NCBI RefSeq assembly: GCF_000208865.1
Contig: NC_018392.1
Location: forward strand, 3,027,348-3,091,347
Origin: Neospora caninum Liverpool
Lineage: Eukaryota; Apicomplexa; Conoidasida; Eucoccidiorida; Sarcocystidae
DNA: 64,000 nucleotides
Reading direction: 5' to 3'
The position numbers and the translations under genes were made by a program. Numbering within the stretch: the first letter of the stretch is position 1; the number at the start of each line of letters is the position of its first letter. Below are positions 24,868 through 37,142 of this stretch, piece after piece. A model generated the notes under the pieces. The model ran no database searches. It had not been told where the DNA came from and worked only from the letters and a program-made list of their open reading frames with translations.

Positions 24868-27800
24868 TCCGAAGACGCGCTTTCTTTTATGGGGGAGCCT
24901 CCCCCCCATAGGCCGTGCTCTTCCGAGCCTTTCCACAAATCTGGGTGTGTTCATGCCTGACCAGAGCGTGTGAAGGTGCGACGCCTCAGGCGAAGAACTG
25001 AGATCTTTTCTCGTGGGGCTAGCGTTGCTGGTCGACCTCTCTTTCTTCAGCAGAGCCAAATACTCTAGTCTGCTCTTAGTAATGCGAGTTCTTCGGCGAT
25101 TTTGAAAGCGGTTCCGAGTTAGCCCAGCACAGTCGCTTGCACTTGAGTCGTGGGCAATTATCCTTTGAACCGCATGCTCTTCACCTTGTCAAGCGTGTTG
25201 TGTAGCTGCTGCAGGTCATGGCCATCCTGTGTTAGCTGCCTGCTTCCGGCTAGGAGCCGTCCACTGTGTGCACGACATCATTTGCTTTCTCGCCTCAGAA
25301 TGACTTGCAGTTGCCCAGCAGTAATGGGAGTTTTATGAGGACATTTGCCATCTTTTGTTCTCGAGGTGTTAGACAATCTTCCCTTCAACTACAGCATGCT
25401 CCGGTAGTTGCTTCTCTTTTCCTTTTCCGAGGGCACGTGCCAACTCTCTCTGGCGCCCTTGGACTTGGATGCTGACTTGTCGGTTCAATAATATCGCAGC
25501 GGGTGCATTGGAGCAGGATGTGCTTTGTAAGGACATTCATGAACTTCGTTCTCAAAGATTAGGATATGTCGTCTCCCAGCCGGAACCTTCACGGCAAGTC
25601 ACACTACTCGCCCCTGTGCACCGCCTGGCAATAAAGGATCGAGAGAGAAACTAGAAAGTTCACTCTAGTAACTCAAACGGATCCGAACACCTCGCCAGCT
25701 TGTTCAGGAAACTCACTATCCGACTTTGGGCTACTCTTTGATGCGACAGCAGCAGTGAACACACTGGCAGGACGCTGCTGTGGCGAACCACAAGCTGCTG
25801 TAGTACGCCGTAGCCAATGACCCGTTGATGTTCTCTGGCGAAGGATCCTAGAGATGCGTTTTACAATCCAACCTACCACTCTAAAAAGTGAGTGTCACCT
25901 TGGAACGACTTCTCATTCGAATGCCGAGACATGCTGGTGGCGGATAAGAACTACAGGGGATGGTCAAACATCTATAAAGAAGCCTTCGTGTCCGGTGACA
26001 CGTACACGGAACCGTATGGATTTCCTCTGTACGCGGGGTTCAGGAACCCGTTGGACCGTACATGCCACAGGTTTTCCCTGGACAATCTTGAGATGGTGCC
26101 ATGCTGTATATGCGCGAGTCTGGAGTACCTCGTGCCCGGCGTCGGTCTCGGAGATTGTATGTTGATGTTTTGTCGTGATAAGTTCAAACACAGGCTAACA
26201 ATGAGAGCAACCAGGATTTGGCGACCTGCCTGTCCTCCAATGCTACGGCTGTTACTCGATCCGTATGAATTCTTATGATCTACATACATATGGCAACACC
26301 AGAGCGCAACATGTTTGTCAGCTGTTGGCTGTCGAAGTGTGGGCACGCGCCCAACAGGTACTAAAACGCCCTGCGTGTCACGTGTTGCGCACCGGTCATT
26401 CGTACCAACCGTTTAAACACTTCATTTGTGTGCAGTTTCGGCACGTTGCCACTTCGGGAGTGTGTACGGCAGGTCTACTGCCCCTGAATGAAGCACATGA
26501 GTTTTAGTATGAGTGACCGCCCGGAGGTTTGTAGATTCCTCAAGGATATTGAATGGCACCGTCCAAAAGATTGCCTACAAAATTCTCATCAGAAATTGGA
26601 AGTACGAACGATTGGTTTTGCCAATCTGACCTAAATTCGAAGTTACGACACTCTGTCCTGTTATGAAGCCTTGGTGGGGGATCTGGTTCCATCGTCAGGC
26701 ATAGTAACAGCAATCGGCGGTAAATACTGTCGGACTTACGTGTACGGCTTCCCCCTTGCACAGCCACGCGTGATTAGTGAAAGGCTTGTTTGCTCCCTTC
26801 AATCTGGGCAGGAAGGGAGATGGGTGACTGGAACCCCTTTGATGTCCGCAGTCTCTCACCCATTTGTCGTGGATAAGACAAAAAAATCACAGTTGACCCT
26901 CTTGCATGCGCTTGCTGCGTCACTGCAAAACAAAAGGGGGCGGCCATGCTGTATCCTGTGAGAGAGACGCTTTCGGCTTACGCGATGTTCTGCACCGGAC
27001 TAGCTTCAGCAATGAGTTGATCTCGCTCGCACAGGCTCTGCACATCTGCATATCAATTGATAAGACGCTCAATATTAGGTGGCTGTCTTGAAACACATCC
27101 TACTCGGTGTGATTGTGAACGCAGATGCGGCGCTCCCTGCGGCTGGAGGCACGAGGATCACGATTCAAATCGCTGTCGAAAACCATCACATTTACCCTTG
27201 GAGGCTTTGACATAGACCTGTCAAAAAATTTGGATTTCACAGAGAAATCCCGGCGACACCATGACAGCATACCGCTGAACCCTTCTTTTTTCTGGGGCTC
27301 GAATACGAACCCGATTTACAGAGGGTAACTTTCGATGGAGTAGCGACGAAGAAGTTGCAGTACGGTGCAGCTGAGCACCTTTGGCATGGAAGAACAAGGA
27401 CTCGTTAGAGCAAGCGTGGACGTGCTGAAGCAGCCTACTTGTCTTCGGCCTCAGGTATGGACAGTACAGGGGGATCCACCGGAATAGGATCAATGCAGTC
27501 GGCATCGCTGCACGAGAGCATCACAATGGCGGCCTGTGCAAGTGCGGACTACGACTCACATGTCCGTGAGGTGCACATATTCATGCTCCAGTTTCCGGCT
27601 TGGCAGGGACGAGGAAGGAACACCACTGGTTTCTGTTGAGGGGAAATAGTGTAAACGGGGGCTCACTTAAAATTCTAAGAATTCACGTCGGACCTGGCCT
27701 TTCCGCGACAGCCCAATCGGCTTGTGTGGTCCGCTTCCAAAGAACTTTCTGTGGAGCAGCTAAGATGCTGTGCTCGTTGGCGACGCCATTTCTCGCCGGT

Positions 27801-29765
27801 GAAACCAGATCTCCATCAGCTGTCCGATGCACCTGAAGGAAGTGCCCCACCACGGGCGGCCAAGATACCATGGCTACTACTAAACCAGAGCATACGCACA
27901 AGGGTCTCATTGTGTCTTCTGGCCTTCAGATTTACATGTAAATACATAATTCTATGACTCTATGTACTCAGGAGATAGTGTATTATACGGAAAAAGCATG
28001 GGGGTGGTATGCTGTTTTCGAACGGCAACTTCTAAAACCTGTTCAAGCCAGTGCGAAGGCAAAACAGACTGTACTTACACCGCAGCTGATACAATACGAG
28101 ACAACCGGATCCTGTCCACCCGCAAAAGCCAACAGTTAATTACAGGTCCATGAGCCTCGAACCAAAATCAAGTTGCGCCCAGTTTAGCGGTGGGTGACAA
28201 ACGTTGATCCAGGCAATGCTTACTCGCTGCCTTAAAAAAAACGCTTTTCTGGTCTTATAAATAGCACAAAGCTGAAGCGGTGCCTGCAGAGGGAAACAAC
28301 GGAAAGGCTCACGGGAACCGCGGACGCTACTGTGGATCAACAAAAGGCCAAATTGAATAAGGCTCTCAGATGACTCACGTCCTTATTCCGCAACCCATAT
28401 TCACTCGTCCTCAACCCCAGAAAATGAGTAATTACAATCGCTACTGCAACTACGAATCAGGCAATTGATTCGCACTGTGTTACCACCCCGAGACCTGAAG
28501 CGAGCCTTCGCGCTAATATTAGCCCGCCTGCAGGTGGATGTACCCCTCTGGCTGGCCGCTCAAACATTTTAGTGGGGACCTTGAAAAGTTGACACATCAA
28601 GCACTGTATGTTCTGTCTTAGTAGATAGCGGCTTTCTAGTCGGCATCGTCCCTCCCGGATGCTTCGTGACGTTTCTCTCTTTTCTGCATGTGCATCTTGG
28701 CGAATCTACACTCAATAGTAGTGCACTGGATAGTCCTCAAAAGTCGGGGAAAGAGAAGGTAGCTCTGGCCACCAGACAGGAACCGTCTCTCGGCAGCATT
28801 TGGTAGAATCATGGTCACTCATTTTTGCACACGCATGCACGGCTGTTTTCAACCAACCTGCACATGCACACGAGACCGCAAGCTGAGCACAAGTACGGAG
28901 GAATTCAGGCTGAAAGGACGCCTGCGCGCTAAATTTTCTGCAGACATTTACCGAAACGGTTGAGAACAAATTCTCAGGTGACGGAAAAAGTACAACCACA
29001 TGGAGAAAAGGTATCACCGAAAAGAAGCGGGTATTACTTCTCCAAATCGTGTGTTGATTTCTTGCATGATAACAAAACCGTTGATTGTAACGCGACTTGC
29101 GAAAGATATAATAAAATCTCATTTCCCTTTGTGGAAAGAAAGCCTGCAGCTTTGTCGAGGCGCACATACATTTTGCAGGATTCTTTGTTGTGGATTCCTT
29201 GTGGTTTTCCCCGAACCTTTCCGCATTTATCGCACCCTCCCCGACTACGAAGCTCGGCAGGACCACGAACCTCACCGAGTGTGTAGCCACGGAGAGACCA
29301 GGAAACCGAGTATAGGAGATTTCCTGGTTTGCTCCTCAAACCGATATCACCTGAAAACCTCCTCCGCACGACATGTCTGACGGTACCATCGACCTGAGCG
29401 AGCGATATTTACTCCTGTCCAAAGGTTCAAAACCGCCAGTGATGTACTTCAGGGATCCGTTGTCTTCGTCCATTTCCTCCTCTGTCTTTGTTTAGTCTTT
29501 TCCTCATTTTCCTCCTTCCATCTGGATGTTTTTTGCTTATCGATCTGCGCCGGTAGACACAGGGACACGTTCGTCTGCGCTGCGCTCGACGGCGGTAAAC
29601 GGTGGACGTTACCGACTGGCGCGGTGCATGTTCTTCTTCGCTCTCCACTCACATTCTCTTCTGTTCTTGCATCCCTTGAAATTTTAACTCATGCGGTAGA
29701 AAGGCACTACGGAGAGTGTGTTTCTGTAAACAATCATTGTCTGACTGTCCTCTTCCGCAGAAGAA
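24868..29765. other. Intergenic region between ApiAP2 and ALG7
   Basis: About 4.9 kb between two genes on the same strand. No open stretch longer than about 190 codons is present, and none shows a domain or a convincing splice partner. It is lower in GC than the coding blocks and presumably holds the ApiAP2 3' UTR and the ALG7 promoter and 5' UTR. An imperfect hairpin-like repeat, GGGGGAGCCTCCCCCC, lies at about 24892-24907 just after the ApiAP2 stop. Confidence 0.5.
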
Positions 29766-32700
29766 ATGGTGAAGGCAGAGTTGACTGCTGGCCAGGATGG
29801 ACCCAACGGCAAACTGCGGCCCTCCCTCTCTCTGTCAAGATGTCTACTCCTGCTGATAGCCCCTCTTTCTTTACCTTTTTTTATTCTTCCTACTCCCTTC
29901 GTCCGACCCATTGCAGGGGTCGTGCTCCTTGCCGTTCTCTGCTTCGGTTTCGTTCGCCATTTCATTCCGTACTGGGACGAGAGAATGAAGACGAAAGGTA
30001 GGACATTATGTCCTTCTCCCTCTTTTTTCCTGGGCCCCTTCTCCTTGCTTCCCTTTGCGTCTGTCATCACTCTTGGTCACGCATGCGTGACTCACCGAAT
30101 TTCCTGCTTGTACACCGTTGACTACGCCTCAAGAGTCGAAGCGTTACAGTTGCCACGACAAACATGTCCAGGAGTAACGTAGCTTGCTCCAGAAAGTAGA
30201 TCTGTCCATGCACATTCTCTCTGGCATCTTTCAATCCGCCTCTCCACATGTTTGAACTCGTATCTACCCATGCTTTTCTCGAGGTGCCGATCTATTTGCT
30301 GCCTACCCACGTTTCTATCCACGGGTACATGTATCTGTTTACGCGGATGTATATTCATCTGATGTGCATATACAGCGATCCGCTTTCGAATGCTAGCATC
30401 CACGATTTCCCAGCAGCTTTCGCTCTTATTTCTAGAAGCTCTCAATGTTCTCGGTGCGAGCCTGCCATTATGTCTGTGCCGCTTTTTTTCTTGCTTTTGT
30501 AGGCGTCACAGGAAGAGACTTGCATAAACCGCCTCCCGTGCCGGTTCTCTCCGAGGGCATGGGCCTCGTCTCGGCGTTGGTGTTTGTCCTTGCTGCGGTG
30601 GCCTCGCAGGTTCTCCTCAAAAATGACGACAAAAAGGTGAGATTTTGCATGCGGCATCTCTGGAGTAATTCGGAGGGACGGAGCCCTTGGGCTTCTCTGC
30701 AGCCTACATGCTACACAGGCGTTCTTGTTTCTGTACTTCGAACGGGACGTGCAGTACGTGGTCTAGCTTTTTGATCTTTACGTCCTTAATACCGGCAACA
30801 CACTTTTTCGCAGGCCAGATCGCCACATCCACAAGTACAGTTCGTTCCCTGGAACAGGTGTCTTGTACACCAGAGAATGTCCATCGTTTTCAAATGCATA
30901 CGTGCACCCGTATCAACGCGGACGTCAGTTATCTCTGTTTCAACAGGAACACTTTCCCCGGTTCCCAATTCTGTGTTTTAAACGCGGGGCTGACGCAGTC
31001 TTGGACAGCACGAACAGCACGAACAGCACCCGTTTCGTTTGGGTTTTCTCTCTCCTACATTTTCCCTCCGTTCCCTTTCGTCTTTCTCTTGCAGCTGGTG
31101 GAATATAACGCAGGCCTTTTGTCCATCACGCTCATGACATTCCTCGGTTTTGCCGACGACCTCTTGGAATTACCGTGGAGAGCCAAGATGCTGACCCCCC
31201 TCGTTGCCTCGGTTCCTCTTCTTGTCGCGTACACAGGCCGCACTACTATTCTTCTTCCCGACTGGGTTTTCCCCTTTCTCGACTCGGTCGCTTGCCTCCC
31301 AGCTGTGGTTGGCCAGTCTCTATCCGTTTGGATCGATCCGTTGATGGGGCCTGTACACACATTCTGGGCCTCGTTCGCGTCTTCACCTGATTCAGTGTAT
31401 AGCCAGCTTGTCACCTCTGGCGTGTTCAGCAGATTCGGTGCTCTCCCGGAAGATTTCGCTTTCTTTTCTCCGCTCACGGCGATAAGCAGCGCCGTCGAGT
31501 CTTCTCTTGGTTCATCTCTTTCGTCCCTTCACGCGTCTTTCACAGCGTCTCTTCAAACCGTCTCGAGTTCGCTCTCGAGTCTCCTCGCCGGCTACCATCT
31601 CGTTCCGACTGCAGCCCCCACCGAGGCCTTTGCCGTCGCTTCGCCGCTGCTTCCTTTCCCTACGGCCCCGTCTTCTCTTCTTGCCTCGCTCGACTCCAAT
31701 GCGACTTACCTGTCGCCCGAACATTTCTCAGTGCACTATCTAGAGGAGGCGGCGCATGCCAGTCCTGTCCCTGCCACAATTTGCAACGCAACAGACGCCC
31801 TCCGCTTGAGCAGAAACCACACGCGTTTTCCCGCTCCCACGGAGACCTATCTCGGCGGGAGAACTGCCGGCTGGGGAACGGGGCCGCCTGTCGTGGTGGA
31901 CCTAGGTGCGTTCTACTACGTCTACATGGCCCTACTTACGGTCTTTTGCACGAACGCCATCAACATTTACGCCGGTAGGTGTTTCACAGTCTTCCTGCGC
32001 GCGCATCCAGTCACTTGGGCGGCAGCACAGGCCGCCGGGAAAGAGACGTCAAACCCGAGTTCCGCCGCCCCGCGGACTGAGAGCCGCCGCTGCACAGCCC
32101 CCCGCGGTTGAGCGCTCTGTCCACTCCAAGAGAACGTTCCGTCCAGCGCGAGTAGCTACAGTTGCGTCAGCGGTACTCGAATGGAATCCGCGCTGGCTTG
32201 GTTCACTGTCTGTTCCTCAGGGATCAACGGACTTGAGGTCGGCCAGTCGGTGGTCATGAGCGCTTTCGTCATTCTGCACAATGTCGTGGTGAGGCGCCAG
32301 CCCTTGTCGCTCTCAGTTTCGTGGCGCTTCTGTACCTCTCAGGAAGTCCTCTCGCAGCCCGTCAGCCGTTCTGCCCGGCCCCGTCACGAAAAAGACCAAC
32401 TCCGCAGCGACTGCCATAGATGCCTCGTCTCGAAAACACCTCTCTCCGACAGAGGGTTCTTCGTGTAGGACTCGAGGCCTATACATATATACATACGTGT
32501 TATATGTATAGGCGTGTTATGTATATATATATATATATATATGCGTGTGTAGCAAGGGGGCTTTTGTGCTTTAAGACCCGGCGCTTCATCGTTACGGGGA
32601 AAACCTTTTGGCCCGCGTCCCACTCCTCTTTCCCATGTGTGCAGGAAATCGCCAACAACTGGGTTCTTGGACATGCGTCTACTGAGGCCACACTGGTTTG

Positions 32701-35309
32701 GCGCCAGGCAAGTCCCCTCGATGCGAGCTGTCTCCCTGAAAGCGCCGTCATTCTGCCTTCTTTCCTTCTGTTTCTTCTGTTTCTCTTTCGCGCATTCCGA
32801 GGCGCTGTGTCGCCCCGTTTCACTTCCCGCTGACCTCGGCTTTGCGTTTTCTCTTGCTTTTCCCGTCCTCGCCCGTGCTCTCTCGCCGTCCCACCTGAGT
32901 TGCCTTGGGTGATCAAGCGGAAGAGTCGGAAAAAACGAAGAAACGGGGACAGCCGTGAGGCTCCTTTCGGCTTTTAAAGCATGCACCCTCGGCTTGCGTG
33001 TGCGGCTGTACACAGAATTACTTCTCTCTCATTCTCTCACTCTTCTTCTTCGCGTCTTCTCTCGGTCTCCTCTCCTTCAACTGGTAAGGCCGACATGACG
33101 GACCCGAACCGAGCCATGTTCGAAAGATGGAAACTCGGAGCGTAGTCGTGGTGTGCGGTGTTGCGTAGCCACAGAGACAAGAAAGGGGCGTTGCCTTTCA
33201 GGTGCCGCAGGGGATCCGTGTCGCCCGAGCAGACGACTGGATGCAGTGCATACTCGCAACACACACGAAAGACAACGCGGGCAAATATGCACTGGCGGAT
33301 ACGCAAATGTATGCATATACTACATATAGATATACATATATATATATATATGAATAGCTGAGCTTACTAGTCTGAGGTGGAAGGCTCAAGGATCGGTATT
33401 GCGGAATCTCTAGCGAAGTCGGGTGTATATCAAGGGCGCCAACTATCATCCGTGTGAACCTGTCTGCGCGTGTACCTATGTGTATGTGTGTATACCTGTA
33501 TGGCGTATGTGCGAAGATGTGTGCAGTGAGTCTTTCGAGAAACAGGATTTCTGTGAGAGGCGGTTATTCTGCGCAGGTACCCTTCTCAAGTCTTCGTCGG
33601 CGACACCTACACGTGCTTCGCGGTGAGTCACGACTGTCTCTTCTCCGGGCTCCGTGGCGTGTCTGTTCAAAACATACTTCCCGCAGATGCTTGTTTGGAC
33701 TTCAAATTACGGTCGCTTCACGGTTCTTCTCGAAACGTTCGCTGCGGCAACGGCATTTTCGATCCGCATTCATCTTCCTCCACAGTTAACAGGCCTTGCT
33801 GTTTCTGTTTCGTCGCTCGGCGTCGCTGTCAGGGCATCTACTTTGCTGTCGTCGGAATTCTCGGCCACTTTTCTAAGACGCTCCTCCTCCTTTTCCTCCC
33901 GCAACTGCTGAACTTCGTCTTGTCCCTCCCACAGGTTGGTTTCCCTTCTCAGCTTGGACGCCTTTCACAGAACCCGTTTTTCGCGGACAGAGTAACGGGA
34001 AGCTGTCGAAAAGCACGAAGCATCTACACCGTATTTCTGGGCTGTTTCGGCTGACGGGTGTATGTACACACGCACTGTGCTTCAGGGATCCGGTGCCGCA
34101 ACCTAACAGAAGCTGCCTGTTTTTTCCGGTTGCCGGAGCTCAGACAAGAAACCTTTCACTCTCGACCGGTGAAAAACATAGGGTCACGCCTTTTCATATC
34201 GCTAGCTCTCCAGGAACCAGTTTGTGGGGAGTTGAAAAAGTGAATGGTGTGTCGCAGTCGCCTGTGCACCCATTCGCCACGTGTTCCTTGCTCCTCGCCT
34301 TTCCTTTGTTTCGAATCAGCTCTTCGGTCTCGTCTCGTGTCCCAGACACCGGACTCCAAGGTGCGTTCGCAGTGCGCGATGTGTCCCTCGCGGCGAAGAC
34401 GCTATGGTGGCTTTCCGTTCCCCAGTATGGCCTTTTTGCTGTGGAAGGTAGAATGCGATGCACCCATATTTGCGTGGTTCTCGTTTTAGGTGAACATGTG
34501 CGTGACTAGGGGCCGCATAGACCCGTCGCCGCGTGCTTCCCAGGAAACGTAGCCCGCCCCAAAGCGAGACTCGTGGTGCGAAGCAGAGGAGTGCTGGACA
34601 GCCCCATAAAGCGGATTTTTCATCTTGGTGTCGTTGTACAGGTACAACGCGGCCACGGGGAAACTGGAGAGCTCGGGAAATCTCACTCTCATCAACCTTA
34701 TTCTGATGGTAGGTCGTGGAATCTGTGGAGATGAGAAAAACTCGGAAGAGCAGCCGAAAACACATTTCTTTTCCGGTCTGATCTGTTGCACTATCGATTC
34801 CAAAGCGTCTACGATTCTCCGTCTGCGAGAGATGGGCCAGCATGGTCACTGTTTTCTTCAGAAAGTGAGTACACACAGGTGCGTGTCTCGAGATCCTGTG
34901 AGGTTTGCTGTATGTGCGAGTGTGGGTTGGCGTCATGGGGTGTTCTCAAGTCTATATGCTCGCCCACAAGGAATTCATTTGTGGAAACATACATCTGTAT
35001 TCATCATCTCTGCGCCGCACTCCTTATATGTGTGACTGCGCGCCTCTGCATGCGTGCCTCTCAAACCACAGTTTTTGACGGCTTGTCTGTTTAGGTTCGA
35101 TTTCCCCCGAATTTCGTGCACACGTCCTGACCAGATAAATATAGATATAAGGTCGAGTGCATTTAACCTGTACCTGTGGCTCTTCTCAGGTCGCGGGACC
35201 CATGACGGAGAGGAAATTGCTTCTTGTCCTCATCGCCCTCCAGTTATGCTCTTGTTCCGTCGGCCTTCTGATTCGCTATTCCTCGGGGATTCACATGTTT
35301 TTCCTCTGA
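29766..35309 (+). CDS. ALG7: UDP-GlcNAc:dolichyl-phosphate GlcNAc-1-phosphotransferase (ALG7/DPAGT1)
   Basis: Eleven exons fit in phase: 29766-29997, 30503-30636, 31095-31974, 32221-32288, 32645-32707, 33016-33083, 33577-33622, 33833-33934, 34320-34360, 34642-34708, 35190-35309; 606 residues. The enzyme moves GlcNAc-1-phosphate from UDP-GlcNAc to dolichyl phosphate, the first and tunicamycin-sensitive step of N-glycan precursor synthesis, in the ER membrane. Family signatures appear in order: [25 protein letters not shown] (catalytic Asp pair), [73 protein letters not shown] and a final hydrophobic helix. About ten membrane helices are expected. The protein is ~200 residues longer than human DPAGT1 (408), almost all in one loop (about 31230-31900) between IL(L)PDW and YYVYM. 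Exon 5 has a GC donor (GCAAGT). The first ~45 residues are less certain; an upstream exon is possible. Confidence 0.95.
32481..32543. repeat. AT microsatellite in ALG7 intron 4
   Basis: TATACATATATACATAC followed by about ten TA units (32522-32541). Intronic; likely length-polymorphic. Confidence 0.9.
33308..33352. repeat. AT-rich microsatellite in ALG7 intron 6
   Basis: Imperfect ATATAC units ending in about eight TA repeats, inside the intron between exons 33016-33083 and 33577-33622. Confidence 0.85.
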
Positions 35310-37142
35310 GAGCCGAGCGCACAGAATAGAAAACGCCCTAAAGCGCTCCATCTGCTCCTGGCTTCCGGTTTTGGGCCACTACAAGCAGACATATACACTG
35401 ATACACGAAATGAAGTTTGTTGTGTGTTTTAGTCTTTACGTGATCAGAGGGGACGTGCCGATGTGCGCTTCTGCCTGCACAAAGGCAAGCGGGGAACGGG
35501 AACATGCACGCAGTACGAAACCCCTTTGTTTTTGTGCGAATGTTGTTTTTCTGAGCGGGTTTAGTATTTCCACACAGGGTGGTTCAGTTTGAAAGCTTGG
35601 AGAGAAAACCGTTGTTTGTTGTCTGGCGTCAACAGGATAGCCGGCAACTCATCATTGTTCGTCGGGCACGCCGCTCCTAACGTCGACGGCTTTAGCTCCC
35701 AGGTGCCAGAAGGCTTTGTCTGAAATGAAGAATTCTCGCGAAAGCGGAAAACGCCCTTAGACTTACCTGCAAGCAGATATGTCTCAGATCACATTTATAC
35801 AGATACATATATGTTTGTGCACATTCTTGCCGATTTGGGTAGCCATCCACACCACGTATCTCTGTACAAATTAACTTACGTCTGCATCGAAGCAAGGGCC
35901 TGGAAATGCACTTCTTTACGTCAGTGGCCGTTAATAGATCTCTCACTGGATGGCACAAGAAAACATTGGAACCCTTTTCGCTTAGGAAGTGGCTGAACGG
36001 CAACGGCTAAATCCGTCATGCCAGGCGAAAAAGGTTCTGAGCAAGGTTTTTCCCAGCTTGGAGCTGACCGTCGTTTCTTGTTCAGCGTAGAATCACGCCA
36101 GCGACAAATGCCGGACACTTTGCCGAAATGGTCGTGCCCGCATGGTTTCATCATCCTTTCGCTTTAGGGATACGAATCTCACAGGGACTGTTTCGAGAAA
36201 TTAGAGAAAATATTGGACCTTTCTCAACTCTCACTGGTTCGCATCGTGTAGCACCGGACCCAAGGCCAGTCTGAATTTTCGTTACTTTCTGAACCGGGCG
36301 ACAAGGCATTTGACATGGACATTGCTTGGGACGCCCGGTATGCGCGCGAACTGTGTGGTTCATGGTGAAATTCGTACGCTTATCTTTGCAATCGTTCCTG
36401 CTGCGTTTTTACTGCTACGCCAGCATCGAGTGGAGGAGAGGCCTGAAGGCGTACGAGAAGGCCCTGGTGATGAACAGTGTTCACTCGCATCCTGAGACAC
36501 AGGACGGAGAGGGCCAAGGCAATTCCGACTCCGCAGCGTCCCGTGGGAGTGTGACGTATCTGTTGTAGAGTCCCAGACAGGAAACAAACGTCTGTGGATA
36601 CTTGCCACCGGGTCTTGCCGCGCCTGGTGGAGGGGTATACAAAGCGAATACCGGAGAGAGCCTCCAGCAAAACGAAGAAACAGCCTCATATAGCGGCACA
36701 GATAAACCCAACGAGACCGAATTGAAAACGGGAATCAAATGGTAGATCAACAGACATCAGGAACTCAGTCCCCTTGCTCCACCCGCCGCAGGAGTCGCAA
36801 TAGCCACACAGCTATTGAGTATGGACGTGCAAACATGTGCACGGATGTTTAACATGAGGACGTTCCCAACAGGTTGTTGGACATCTCGGATGTATTTTTG
36901 CATTCGAAAAAAAAACGCTGCCATGCAGCGACTCTGCCTGAATGGAGTCGAGAACATACATATGTTTCGCATTTTGGACAGCTTTGCCCTTTTCCATTAT
37001 TTTCAAGCTCTCTTTTTCCAGTGTTTTGCACGACGGCATAACACAGCTGTTTTGATCTCTGGGTCTGCACACAGCATCTCGTAGAGCCAATCATCTGGCT
37101 ACTCGAACGAAACGCTGGCACAGCCTCTCTACACGCGAACCT
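35310..37142. other. Convergent intergenic region (ALG7 / secreted protein)
   Basis: About 1.8 kb between the ALG7 stop and the stop of the minus-strand secreted protein. No coding exon recognised; the 3' UTRs of both genes probably fall here. Confidence 0.55.
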
